Assembly: GCF_032118995.1 (NCBI RefSeq)
Contig: NC_092648.1
Location: forward strand, 3,053,001 to 3,117,000
Source: Asterias amurensis
Lineage: Eukaryota; Echinodermata; Asteroidea; Forcipulatida; Asteriidae
Direction: 5' to 3'
Length of the DNA stretch: 64,000 nucleotides
The translations under genes were made by a program, and so were the position numbers. The notes beneath the pieces were generated by a model. It ran no database searches and had not been told where the DNA came from. It was given only the letters and a program-made list of their open reading frames with translations. Below, piece after piece: positions 34,650-49,199 of the stretch (position 1 is its first letter; each line of letters starts with the position of its first letter).

Positions 34650-35400
34650 CATTCAAAGGGACAAGTTTAACCCCTTGCAGTTTTTTAAACCAAAACTGCT
34701 GGCTCAAAAAGGCCCATTTTTAAAAATTGGCCAACAAATAAAATGGTTCCAAATCATTCTAAAGAACAAGTTTAACCCCTTGCAGTTTTTTAAACCCCAA
34801 ATCCTAGCTCAAAAAGGCCCATTTTGTAAAATTGGCCAGCTAATAAAATGGTCCTAAATCATTCAAAAGAACAAGTTTAACCCCTTGCAGCTTTTTAAAC
34901 ACAAAATCCTAGCTCAAAAAGGCCCGTTTTTAAAAATTGGCCAAAAATAAAATGGTCCCCAAATCATTCTACAGAACAAGTTTAACCCCTTGCAGTTTTT
35001 TAAACCCCAAATCTTGGCTCAAAAAGGCCCATTTTGTAAAATTGGCCAACTAATAAAATGGTCCCAAATCTCTCTAAAGAACAAGTTTAACCCCTTGCAG
35101 TTTTTAAACCCCAAATCCTAGCTCAAAAAAGCCCATTATTAAAAATTGGCCAAAAAATAAAATGGTCCCAAATCATTCAAAAGAACAAGTTTAACCACCT
35201 TACAGTTTTTTAAACCTAAAATCCGGGCTCAAAAAAGCCCACTATTAAAAATTGGCCAACTAATAAAATGATCCCAAATCATTCAAGAGAAAAATTTTAA
35301 CCCCATGCAGTTTTTTAAACCAAAGATCCTGGCTCAAAATGGCCCATTTGCGAAAATTGACCGAAAAATAAAATGATCCCAAATCAGTCAAAAGAACAAG
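34650..35400 (-). repeat. About 105-bp tandem repeat, right side of the loop
   Basis: Seven units with ACCCCTTGCAG-type motifs near 34670, 34775, 34880, 34985, 35090, 35194 and 35300, inverted relative to the left block, which has about half as many. Confidence 0.85.
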
Positions 35401-36217
35401 ATTAAATAAAAAGACAGACTCAACATGAATATATAAACTTATTGGTTTTTATTGAGCAATTTTTTACACAAAACAAGACTTCAGATGTATTCATGACAAT
35501 GCACTTATTTTATTTTTTTCTCAAGTTCTCTCAAACGCCCTTTTCCTCTCTATTTTTATTGATCGTGAGAGCCAAAGAGTAAACTCAAACACGTTTTTTT
35601 TCTAATGACTAGTTGCAACAGGCATGCAACCAAAATTTAATGAGCAAAAGAGTGAATTTCTGGCACAGCAATGTACTTTAACCTATTTTCAAACAGTACA
35701 GCTGAAAAACCACAATTAGAAAATTGATGACCTAAAAAGTTGTGCCAGTATTACATTGGATATTACACTTGTGAGAGTAAAGGTAAGGTATTGTATAAAT
35801 GCACCATTGCAAGCGTTTAATTTATTTGGTTCATAATTTTGCCTATATCATCCTGGTAAGGCTAGTTAAAAGCAGGGCCACCACGTGCAGGTCCCAGGAT
35901 ACCAGCCCCGACACGCCCGGGAGATCATAAGGGCCCTCATACTATATTAAATCAGCGCCCAGGTCCATGCCCCCGTCTGAGGGGGGCACCCCCTACTCCC
36001 GAACGCGGTCCCTAGACACATGGCCTAGACTAGGAACTAACCCGTTTGGTCAACCATAGTTTGTGATAACACCAAATGATGCACCTTTAAGATCAACCAC
36101 CAGATGTGAAACAACCGGCCGGGCTGAGACCCCACATGCCACGTGCATGTGTCCAAGTCCCTTTTCGCAATAAGTCTGGAATGTCCCATGCTTTGTACTT
36201 CCGTATTCCAAACAATG

Positions 36218-36263
36218 TTAGGGTTAAGGTTAAGGTTAGGGTTAGGGTTAGGGTTAGGGTTAG
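36218..36263 (+). repeat. TTAGGG-type array, right arm
   Basis: About seven units of TTAGGG or TTAAGG, the canonical metazoan telomere hexamer on the plus strand, in the first of two tandem right-arm blocks. Confidence 0.85.
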
Positions 36264-36587
36264 TACCAAGACATCCCTAAAACACGCCCAGGAGATCATC
36301 AGGTCCCTCATACTCTAGTTAAAGAGCGCCCAGGTCCATGCCCCCGTCTGAGGGGGGCACCCCCTACTCCCGAACGCGGCCCCTAGTCACATGGCCTAGA
36401 CTAGGAACTAACCCGTTTGGTCAACCATAGTTTGTGATAACACCGGAGTGCACCTTTAAGATCAACCACCAGATGTGAAACAACCGGCCGGGCTGAGACC
36501 CCACATGCCACGTGCATGTGTCCAAGTCCCTTTTCGCAATAAGTCTGGAATGTCCCATGCTTTGTACTTCCGTATTCCAAACAATTA

Positions 36588-36705
36588 GTAAGGGTTAATA
36601 GGGTTAATAGGGTTAATAGGGTTAATAGGGTTAATAGGGTTAATAGGGTTAACATGGTTAATAGGGTTAATAGGGTTAATAGGGTTAATAGGGTTAGGGT
36701 TAGTG
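36588..36705 (+). repeat. 9-bp telomere-like array, right arm
   Basis: Around a dozen units of TTAATAGGG with one TTAACATGG variant, ending in GGGTTAGGGTTAG. The 9-mer looks like the telomere hexamer with three extra bases. Confidence 0.85.
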
Positions 36706-36959
36706 CCGCACCACCAAGGCCCTAAGATCGCCAAGTAGCGCATAAAAACGCATAATATGTGCTTGCTTGCAATGGTGTACTTATTTACAGAAATGTTTTA
36801 AGTAGTTTAAAAACTTAATTGAAAAACACCATTAAAACATGTGAGGCCTAATAACACATCTAGAATAAATTTTAAAATTTAAGAAAAATTACAGGGTGGT
36901 TCATTCATAACTTGACAATGAACAGCTATAGTGTGTTATGATTACTAGATGCTGATGTT

Positions 36960-37410
36960 TCATAAAAGTTGCTTTCCCTTATGTGTAGCCTTCAGCGATG
37001 TCAGTAGAGCTGATTCCCTCTGCACTTGATTTGGGGAACAGCTGCATCTCTGGCTCTGAAAGATTAAGTTCAAAGTCTCAACAAAGCATTCTGATTATTT
37101 GCATCATGTTAATTTGCTTTCCATTTCTTGGTTTTGTGTAAAGCCTAACTTAAGCGGCTATTTAGGTGTAAATATGACTAATTGCCTTTTAGAAATGTAC
37201 CTTTTACTAGAGAGTGCAGTTACTAAATCAAAATTGAAAGTAGAAACTCACCAATTCCAGAAGTGACAGACAGTTGCTGCCCCGAACCAGGTCCATGTTG
37301 ACAACAGGAGTAGAGGTTGAAAACCTAAAGATCGTGGGGACTTTAACATAATGCCCGAATCGGCCGCGTATCTGCCGCTGTTGGTTGGAAGTGCGCTTAG
37401 GGCGAGGCAT
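36960..37410 (-). CDS. Possible 84-residue basic peptide from modules D and C of the right arm
   Basis: From ATG 37410-37408 module D is open to its donor at 37252 (53 codons starting MPRPKRTSNQQRQIRGRFGH). Module C begins at 37055 after acceptor TAATCTTTCAG and continues in the same phase (SQRCSCSPNQVQRESALLTS...) to a stop at 36960-36962. The product would be short, basic at its N-terminus and of unknown function. I recognise no family. The left copy does not keep this frame and no selection test was possible, so chance opening of a non-coding exon is at least as likely. Confidence 0.2.
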
Positions 37411-37537
37411 TCTCGAACCAATAAATGTGAGCACGCATACAGACAGGAAAACATCAACAAACACAAACAAATTGCAAGCAAAACTTTAAATAACAGCAAA
37501 ATGAAGCAGAGATTAAAAAATTAACAAAACTGATTTT
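37252..37537 (-). other. Exon-like module D, right arm
   Basis: Acceptor GAGCTTTAG and donor GAATTG|GTGAGT, mirrored in 32142-32468. It is preceded on the minus strand by a B-like piece near 37.55-37.63 kb (acceptor TTGTTACAG) matching 32041-32110. Confidence 0.4.
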
Positions 37538-38678
37538 CTAAAGCTCAAAAAAAAGGTAACACTAGGACTGCTCAAATAAACAGTGAAGTGTATTTTTCCA
37601 TGTGGAATGTCGGAAGCCTTCCTGTAACAAAACAAATAGTAGACAAGAATTAATTTCAAATGAAATGGTTTCACCTAAGATTTGTTTTAAAAAATACCTT
37701 CAGAACACCAATATTGAGACAAGGAAAGATTATTCTGACGAATTTGTGCACATCAGGATTATTTTAAGCAACAGTGATTGGAGGTGAAGTCAAATCCTAA
37801 AACAGTTTGCTTGAGGTTTTTGTGTTGGTGTTTAAACAAACCAAATTTTTTAATCAGAATTTTGTTAGTCAAATTGATTCTTCCATCAAACAGTTATAGT
37901 TTAAAAAATGGATCATTTAAGGAGACCATTAAATGACCACTGTTGTTGGCACTGTAATTATTAAGCGTCTATTACTTTTTTGTTGTTGAAAAAAATCACT
38001 TTTTATCCCATCTTAAAATATTGACATTCCCGTTAACTTTGAGAGCCAACATGGGTGGACTGTAATGCCTAATTGATAATTTTGCTAGTATTTCTTTGAC
38101 AGTTTGAACCCCTCAGTACATGCTGAAATAAAAAAAATCTAAGATGGACGCTGCATATGTTTGCCATTTTGAATTCCTGCAATGCATGGAAAGTTTGTAA
38201 ATTGTGGTAAACAAGCCCAAAATAACTACAGTTGTTGTTATCATTTCACACAGGCAAACAATGAATGGTTGCCATGGTACCAGCTGACCTTACTATTTTC
38301 TGACAATAAGTAACTAATGGTAAAAGTCATAAGATGTGGTGGTCAGATGCATACAAAAAAGCTACAGGCACAAATTTGGTACTGGGATCATGTCCCCCCC
38401 CCCAATAGGGTTTTAATGTAATTTAGAGGATGGCGCTTCAAGGTGGAAATGATGAGAAAAGAGAATTTATTATTAAGAATCTTGGCCAGCATGTGGCAAC
38501 AATCTTTCCATTACCTCTTCTTCTTTGTCACTCCATAAATTGGTTGTACTTTATTAGATTGGAATGTGACCTGTTGTGACATGCAACTGTCATTTGAGCC
38601 TGAACTGTCCCAAGTCCTTCTGAATCCTTCACTTTGGATACTGAAGAAGGGGTTGAGATTGTAAGGGTCTCAATTTAC

Positions 38679-38764
38679 CTGTTCACAGAGAATGTTGTTC
38701 TTTATGCCAGGTTACGTATGATGATAAGTGGGTCTCAGACATGTTGATCTTTAGGAGATTGGAG
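38679..38764 (-). other. Exon-like module A, right-arm inverted copy
   Basis: Minus-strand counterpart of copy 6: acceptor TTGCCAGCAG, donor AACAG|GTAAATTGAG. It is the only A module found in the right arm, against six in the left. Confidence 0.45.
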
Positions 38765-39164
38765 CTGCTGGCAAACAAAAGAAACACATTTTTAGTTTAA
38801 AACAAATATTTCTACACCTTACTTAATTAATCATAGGCCCACGAAAATAATTCTTCATATGGTCAAGACTACAACAGGTATGTATATCTAAAGACTACAG
38901 ATGCATTTTCCATCACTTTCTATTTTTCCTGAAGCAAAACAGCTGTCATCAATTCTGAGGAGGGTGCAAAAGTTATTATTTATATATCTAAGAAAATCTC
39001 TGCTTGTTTCACTTTTGTAACAATTGTACACCAGCTGCTGTATTCCAGCAACAAAGGATATAAAATATTACTTTTTCTTTGGAATAAATTCTCTATTGAA
39101 GGAATAATTTTGTTCTTCTCCTGTATCTTTCACAATGTAAATTATGGCATTGTATCGACTGTGC

Positions 39165-39260
39165 TTATTAATCGGTGCCAGCACGACACCCTGCCGGAGC
39201 ACTGCTCGCAGCCCTTGCAGGCCGATTGGGGAACCAATCTGGCTTTAGGCCTTCTCCCTC
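39165..39260. other. GC-rich patch of unknown origin
   Basis: About 95 bases (ACACCCTGCCGGAGCACTGC...) are clearly more GC-rich than their surroundings. No frame or RNA was recognised. Confidence 0.4.
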
Positions 39261-39864
39261 GTGTAAAAGTCAGTACTTGTTGAGGGTAACTAAAATAAAG
39301 CTCCAGAACAAGGGACAGAGAAGCTAGTTATTTGTATTCTTGTGTCATTATAAAGCTGTGTGCATCGCAACCCCCGGTCAAGGCTACAGTATTTTTGCCT
39401 GGTCAGAAGTACAGTTTGTTACAACCAAGGGCCCTGCTTCATAAAGCCTGTATAAGCACCAAAACTTGCTAAGCACTGCCAAATAATCCTTAGCAGAAAC
39501 TGGTTTACCAGCCACAATTGCAAAAGGTTGACATTGTTGCAACTGGTTCCCCACACAACTGTTTTGCTTAGCAAAGAAATCAACTGAGTAGTGTTTTTTG
39601 CTGAACAGCTTTATGAAATTGGGCCCACGTCATTTCTCAGCAGGGTCCAATTTTAAAAAGCTGTTAAGCAGAAAGTACTACTTAGAAAAATAGTTTCTAC
39701 ACATTAAAATGAAGGTGGGAGCCAGTGGCAACAATGTAATCTTTCTGACATTTTGGCTGGTAACTTGTTTCAGCTCAGAAACCATTGTCCGTGACCAGCA
39801 ATTGCTTACAGTATTTGTACAAGTAATGTTAAAGGTTTACTTGTTAGGAAATTACCTCACTGAA

Positions 39865-39931
39865 GAGTACTGATGCTCGTTTATTGTGGGCCAGGCTTGT
39901 CGATAGGTATACCTGGAGATGGTAAGCTTAA
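39865..39931 (-). other. Exon-like module B, right arm
   Basis: Starts at 39931 on the minus strand after acceptor TGATTGCAG; contains CCATCTCCAGGTATACC, diverged from the B core. It lies between the right first-exon block and the right A module. Confidence 0.3.
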
Positions 39932-40662
39932 CTGCAATCAAAAATAAAAAGAACTTGGTGTTAAAGAGCATTATCCATCATTAACATGAAGTGTGTCAGA
40001 TAATTTGCTTTTACCTTAGGTTTTTTTTCTGCTGGTTCAATAAAAAAAAGTTTCATGATTCATTTTTCAAGTAAACAAAAACTAAAGACAAAAGGATTAT
40101 TTTGATTGCAGTTAAATAGCAAGCAAGAGTAACAGGGCTGTTGGGAGATGTAAATTAATGCGTAAAATCTGTAATTGAGTTCTTTATCGGTAAACCAGGG
40201 ATCAAGTCTACAATACAACCTGAGAAGTCGTCAGTCGGTTGATCCCTTGTGGTCATTTACTTGATATTTGAAACAAATAAACCGTTAGGCAGCTCTATAT
40301 GAAATTGGGCCCTGACACTGATGCCTAGTTCGTATTTTAATTTTCAAAGGTGAAATTAATTTTATTGCACAACATAGAAAACACCACATATCGCCATAGG
40401 CCCAATTTCATAAAACCTGTTAAAGCACAAAAACCTACCACAATTAAGCCCAGGAAAATCTTGCTTGGAGGAAAAAAAAAAAAAAAAAAAAAGCCAGCCA
40501 ACATTCTATAAAGTTTACATTCCATGCTAAACGAGTTGGTTGGAGAAAGAGTTGAGTTGGAATACACTAATTACAGGTTGATTGCCCCGTACAATTCTGG
40601 ATGAGAACAAGTTGGTTGGATTGGAAGACGAGTTGGTCGAGTAGCCTATGGGGGAAGGAAAG

Positions 40663-40798
40663 GGATAACTTTCCGTGCCACCACTTTTTTCACTCATTTT
40701 TACAAAAAGGGATATCTCATTAATAAGTAAAGTTAGATACTATTATTATTTCATATCGAATAAAAAAGTGGTGGCGCCATACGTAAACTTTTCCAAGG
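40663..40798. mobile_element. MITE M4, second copy
   Basis: Same ends and interior (GGGATATCTCATTAA) as 23036-23166, in opposite orientation; the left end has lost the ATGGCG segment. Confidence 0.85.
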
Positions 40799-40956
40799 AA
40801 AATTCCTCCATAGGTATAGTATGACTGCAAATGGCAAGATTTCTAAAACTAAACGGTGTACCACGCCCCAACTGGGTCTTAATAACTCAACACAATTACA
40901 AAAAATCCCTCAACTATTTCCAGTATCACATTCATTCTCCATGTTCATTCATACTA

Positions 40957-41981
40957 CAGTCGTTTGACCAGTTCTGGATCACTTCTTGAATTCACATGGT
41001 TTTTTGTTGCAATCTCTTTGATATCTTAAACATAAAAGTTTATCAGTTTACCTAAACATGTCATAAAACTCACCAAGTATTCACTGACAAAAAAAGATTA
41101 GTTCTTTTGAAGAGGCTTTGAGAAAAGTATCGTCACCTGTTTGACCAGTTCAGGATCAGTTGAATCTATTCTGAATCAGTAGAGTGCCCTTTATTGCAAA
41201 CCCATACTCCCATTCATAAAACTGTCTCTCAAGGACACGACACATCAGAGGTGTGTTGGCATGGACTTGGACTTCCTTTCTTTAGTGAATGTCATGCAAG
41301 TGTCTTCAATAGCAGCGCAAAAACCCAGCGACAAAACCACAAAACAACAGCAAAGGCAAATGAAAAAGTGAAGCGAACCTAAAAAGCATTATTGACCCCC
41401 TCCAAGCTTAATTTTCTCACAAAATAAAAAATCTACAAGAATTTGTTGAAGTAATGTTTCTCAAAATCAACTAAATAAACTTTCTACTGCAGTAGTATGA
41501 TTTTACCAGACTTAGTAAGTTAGTGCGGCACCATTTGACGCAATGAGATGTTAAGTGATCCCGAACTGGTCAAGGGTAAGTTGCCCCCTCAAAGAAGATT
41601 TTGATAACTTTGTCTCCTCAAAGAAACAAGATGACTGCACAGTAATTACACGAATGTTTTTTACACATTCTTATCATTTTACATAAATATTTTTTGCCCC
41701 TGCACTCCAATTCTAAAGGTAAGAAGTTTTAACAGTGTTTTTCAACCAACATTTTTCAACAAAAAAATGACAAATTTTGCAGACAACCTTCAGGAAAACG
41801 GCCATAATTTATTTGCTGATGATGTTTGGCACCTTATTTTGGGTTTGTTGGTTTAATGGATGTTAATCTTCACATTTATCAACAGAAATTGGTAATAATG
41901 AGAAATTATATAATTATTTGGTTATTGCAAAGTTGAAGTGATCCCGAACTGGTCAATGATCCCGAACTGGTCAAATGACTG
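40957..41981. mobile_element. Non-autonomous Tc1/mariner-like element, 1,025 bp, TA target duplication
   Basis: Ends CAGTCGTTTGACCAGTTC and GAACTGGTCAAATGACTG are inverted, begin with CAGT and are flanked by TA at 40955-40956 and 41982-41983, as in Tc1/mariner. The right end carries GATCCCGAACTGGTCAA twice. Internal sub-end copies lie near 41143 and 41558. No transposase frame. Confidence 0.8.
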
Positions 41982-42359
41982 TACTCTACACGCAAAATAT
42001 AGCACATGGGTTGGTTGGTTTTTGGTTGGAGGGTCGAGAGCAGAGTAATTTAGCCTGCCTTGAATGGAGAAGGCCCTACGAATTTTCCCCAAATATTGGC
42101 TGGCTTGGAGCACAAGTACGGTTTACCTTATTATAGAGTACGAGGAGTTGGTTTAAAAATACCATATACTTACTTCTTCTTAGCAAAACCGCTTTACTAG
42201 TAAAAATTCTACCTGGCAATTTTACAATAATAAAACATGACGTCTGGGGACACACAGCAGCTATACAGACTGACATCCTTCCGTCCGGGGGTCTCAAAAC
42301 ATTTTTTGGGTTCCTCAGTGAAGAAAACACACAAATTTCTCTCATTTTTTGTGAATGAA

Positions 42360-42660
42360 AAGCCTATTCAACACTTTAGTTTATAACACAAGACAATTCT
42401 CAACTCACCATTACACTTTTCCAGCAGTTTTCCTTCAGAACTCCGGTGAAAACTCGAAGTTTTTTGGAGCAAAATACACGAAGAATGTTTCATGTCGTCT
42501 ATTTTGTCTTCGAAGTAAACACACATGGCCGACAGGCTGCGCAGACGACCTCTCCCCCCTCTCTCCTCAAATCACGCCACCTTGAACCTCATTTGCATAA
42601 CAAAAAAGCCGTCTTCTGGTTGGCACAAAGTTACCACCATATTTGGAAATACGGAACAGG
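42360..42660 (-). promoter_or_regulatory. Promoter and first-exon-like block, right inverted copy
   Basis: Inverted paralogue of 19000-19310. It carries CCATATTTGG at 42637-42646 and ATTTGCAT at 42591-42598, with a 56-bp span against 52 bp on the left. The exon-like stretch ends at 42409 with donor ATG|GTGAGT, followed by TGAGAAT and TTATAAACTAAAGTGT shared with the left copy. The donor points the unit leftward, toward the centre of the palindrome. Confidence 0.5.
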
Positions 42661-42689
42661 CTATTTTGTTGACAGGGGTGGTTAGAGCT

Positions 42690-43320
42690 AATACTCGTAA
42701 ACAAATACAGACTGTGTGTTTGAAAATTAGTGAACCAGTTTATTGAGGTGTGATTCTGATTAATATTTGCGGATTTGCATTTTATGAAGAGAACAATACC
42801 CTTTAAGAGAATGGAATATACGATGGTATACAGTATCATAGCTTGTTGTGTCTTGAGGTAAGGAGAATTTAGAATTGATCAAGAGGACCTATCTAATAAT
42901 CGACACATCTTATATGCGACCGGGAAGTAGGAACACTGCTTTGTAAAGGGGTAATGAGAAATTAAAAGTTGACAAAATGAACTTGTTTACATGTCAAGCA
43001 TGCGCACAAGGTCTCAAGACCAAGAATCGGTCGGTGACCTGCCTGTGAAGTGTCGCGTAATAATAGCAGACGACTTAACTATATCGACCAAACAAACTTA
43101 AAAGGGGAATAAGCTCGAGTTAATTATTTTTTGGGTGTTTTCTTTTTGCATGTTAGCCTAGGTGGATGCGCAATATAAATTTTCCTTATTATTTATTATT
43201 ATTATTATAAATAAAAACTAGAATTGCGCCAAGCCCATCAGTCTACGCCAGATCCGCCCCCCCCCCCAATGTATGCGGAAATCAACTATTGAGGGCGGTA
43301 TAATGCGGAAATCACCAGTG
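42690..43320. other. Intergenic stretch upstream of ENOPH1
   Basis: No gene seen; (ATT)n near 43185-43210 and a poly-C run near 43257. Confidence 0.5.
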
Positions 43321-43324
43321 GAAA

Positions 43325-43380
43325 TCACAACACGTGTGATTGTTATGGTTGGATACCGGTGTAGTGTGTTGTGCATGAAG
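43325..43380 (+). promoter_or_regulatory. Possible 5' untranslated exon and promoter-proximal region of ENOPH1
   Basis: A strong splice donor (ATGAAG|GTGAGT) ends at 43380 and could join the acceptor at 44219-44220 just before the ENOPH1 start codon. An E-box-like CACGTG lies at 43331-43336. No TATA box is evident. This is inference from splice-like signals only; the transcription start was not located. Confidence 0.3.
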
Positions 43381-43840
43381 GTGAGTTTGTTTGTTTGTTT
43401 GAATGATCTTCCCATCAAGGTGATCATTTCATATCTTTTCCAGCAAGCATCGGTTTTATTTCATTGAGTATCAAGATTGCCGTTTACTAAATAAAATACT
43501 ACAGTTACACTTTACAGTGAGTAAGTTGAGAGAGTAGCAGTCACTTTTAAGTTCTAGACCTAGTCCTTCCTAAGACCTAGCTAGACTCTAGATGAATACT
43601 GGTAAACTGGCCAGCACTCCAGCAGTAGTGCAATTTTTTACAATTTGGGCTTACCAAAAAACCACCAGTTTCCTACTCCAAGAATTTGAACAATGAGGTT
43701 CATTCCGCTATACTATCGCCTCCACAATGGAAAACAATAGCGAGACGACCCCATATTATCATAACATAGTTCTAGGACTAGGAGTACCGGTTTCCTTTCA
43801 TCGATTTGCAAAAAGTAAATGAACCGGTCGTCACCTAGTA

Positions 43841-43892
43841 GTTGCGATAACGTAACCCTCCTGCGATGGCAGGAGGGTTACATTATCGCAAC
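43841..43892. repeat. Near-perfect 52-bp hairpin
   Basis: 24-bp arms (GTTGCGATAACGTAACCCTC... and its inverse) with a four-base loop GATG and one mismatch that is a G-T pair in RNA. It lies between the possible ENOPH1 5' exon and the start codon. Confidence 0.85.
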
Positions 43893-44225
43893 TATTGAAC
43901 TAGTCCTCACCTAGCCGTAGGCAATAATACCCACCATGCACTCGATTCGATTAACTGAGGTAAAACAACGAAGTAGGCCCGGGTCTAACTAAGGTTAAAG
44001 GTTTGGGCTCTTTTATTAGACTTGGTCTACTTGAGCCCCCCCCCCCCCCCCCCCTCAAATTGTGTCAGACCAGTTCTCGACATTGGAACACTGACCCAGT
44101 TTTTGTTGAGCAAACTCCTGGTAATGGTCAGTGATTTAGCAATAGTAGTAAAACAGTAACTCACATCCCATCAGTCATGAGACTTTAGATTTATTATTTT
44201 CTCATTTTGTCTACTGCATAGAACT

Positions 44226-47595
<3,370 letters not shown>

Positions 47596-47809
47596 GATCG
47601 CAAACTGCCTTCATTAAGCTAGATTTTCTACACACAATTCTATGCCACATTGTCACTGTAAAGTGTGTGAAAGAATACGCTTCATTGATTATGAAGTTTA
47701 CATACTGGTGCTCTTTGAAAGACACAACTTTTCTGAAATATAAAAAGAGATGTTTTAATAATCTGTTCTGCGCCTTTCAATCCCTTCAGGAAAGTAGTAA
47801 AACAACAAA

Positions 47810-47815
47810 AATAAA
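47810..47815 (+). terminator. Candidate poly(A) signal of ENOPH1
   Basis: AATAAA lies 215 bases after the stop codon at 47593-47595. A second AATAAA sits at 48702-48707, beyond an inserted repeat. The first is preferred because it precedes the transposon. Confidence 0.45.
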
Positions 47816-47971
47816 GACCGCTTGGCCACACAGATTTCAGAATGGGATAAAATGACTCTTGATGGTGCTATAGTGACCTGTTTCTGGGGGGTGGGGGGGT
47901 GCAATTTGCAAAAGTAAAAGAAAACAAATAATGTGTATAGTCCTAAATGTATCACTAAAATAAATGGTGCT

Positions 47972-48362
47972 GTTAAAGACACTGGAAACTATTGGTAGTT
48001 GTCAAAGACCAGTCTTCTCACTTGGTGTATCTCAACATATGCATAAAATAACAAACCTGTGAAAATTTGAGCTCAATTGGTCGTCGAAGTTGCGAGATAA
48101 TAATGAAAGAAAAACCACCCTTGTCACACAAAGTTGTGTGCTTTCAGATGCTTGATTTCGAGACATCAAATTCTAAGTCTCAGGTCTCAAAATCAAATTC
48201 GTGGAAAATTGCTTCTTTCTCGAAAACTACATGTTAGTTACTTCAGGGGGAGCTGTTTCTCACAATGTTTTATACTATCAACAGCTCCCCATTACTCATT
48301 ACCAAGTAAGGTTTTATGCTAATAATTATTTTGAGTAATTACCAATAGTGTCCACTGCCTTT
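47972..48362. mobile_element. M1 element downstream of ENOPH1
   Basis: GTTAAAGACACTGGAAACTA start, ACCAATAGTGTCCACTGCCT end, with the internal features of the family. Confidence 0.75.
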
Positions 48363-49199
48363 ATATAGCTGCCAACATTTGCATCTTGCAGTCAGGTAGT
48401 TGTTGTACCACAATCAGGGGGATATATATTTAGAAATCACATTCATAGTAGGGAAAATATTTTCACAATCTGTAAAATTTCTTCATCAAAACATGGAAAG
48501 ATTAGTTTGTTTTCACTGAACTTTCATCAGAATCAGGGAGTTTGCAGCTCTGCTCTTGTGAAACTAAAGTGTTTGCAGTGAGTTGGTTGCCTCTAAGTTG
48601 CACAAAAACACATTCAACGATGTCCTAACTGTTCTCCATTAGTAATAAGTTTGCATTACTGATTTTGTGTATTATCCATGGCAGCCGCTGTATTTTTAAA
48701 CAATAAATGATAAAAAGGAAGTGTTTCTAGTATTGTGGTCTTGAATTTGGTGTTTTAAACTACAAACAAAAATCTTTAGAACATGGGCAAAATTGCATAG
48801 AGCTGATTAAGCAGAAAATATTGCTTAAGAAGTTTATGCTTAGCAGAATAGAGCAGGATACCAGATGCATTTGTACATGTGACATGGTATTTTGGCTGGT
48901 AACCCTGTTCTGGTAATCATAGTTAGGCTGTGCTTAGCTACTTTTTGTGCTTAAGCAGCTCTATGAAATTGAGCCATGTGCTCTTCCACCACATCTGACA
49001 ACATTCTGCTCACGGTCGGATGTTTTGCAATTCAAATTGCAGGTAAAAATGGGCCTGACTTAGTAGAGTTTCTCAAAGCAGCAAATATTGCTCTGCAATT
49101 TTCTCCTAAGCACAAATTTGCAGGATACCAGTCAAATATTGTACATGGAGATTGTTTTTTTGGCTGGTAAGCAGCTCTATGCAATTGGGCCACAGATTG

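Larger units (their letters stand above)
33011..36788. mobile_element. Large foldback (hairpin) structure forming the core of the palindrome
   Basis: The ends are inverted copies of TAAGTGCACCATTGCAAGCA. From each end inward come a telomere-like array, a block containing TGTCCAAGTCCCTTTTCGCA (present twice on the right), a second inverted end-like motif (33567 and about 35815), a single-copy stretch, and a tandem repeat of about 105 bp. The central loop is about 300 bp. No transposase frame is visible. It resembles foldback DNA transposons, but similarity continues outward on both sides, so it may equally be the middle of a larger inverted duplication. Confidence 0.7.
30950..38800. repeat. 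Core inverted duplication
   Basis: 30.95-34.34 kb matches 34.64-38.8 kb in inverted orientation. Modules A, B-like, D, C, the foldback ends and inner tandem repeats come in the same order from outside to inside. Sequence near the outer foldback end (AACTTAATT..., ACACATCTAGA) also matches on both sides. Confidence 0.8.

Noticed and set aside
36588-36705. True chromosome end or interstitial telomere fusion
   Set aside because: The unit is mostly a 9-mer, the array is short, it is mirrored at 33.1 kb and it lies within a repeated element.
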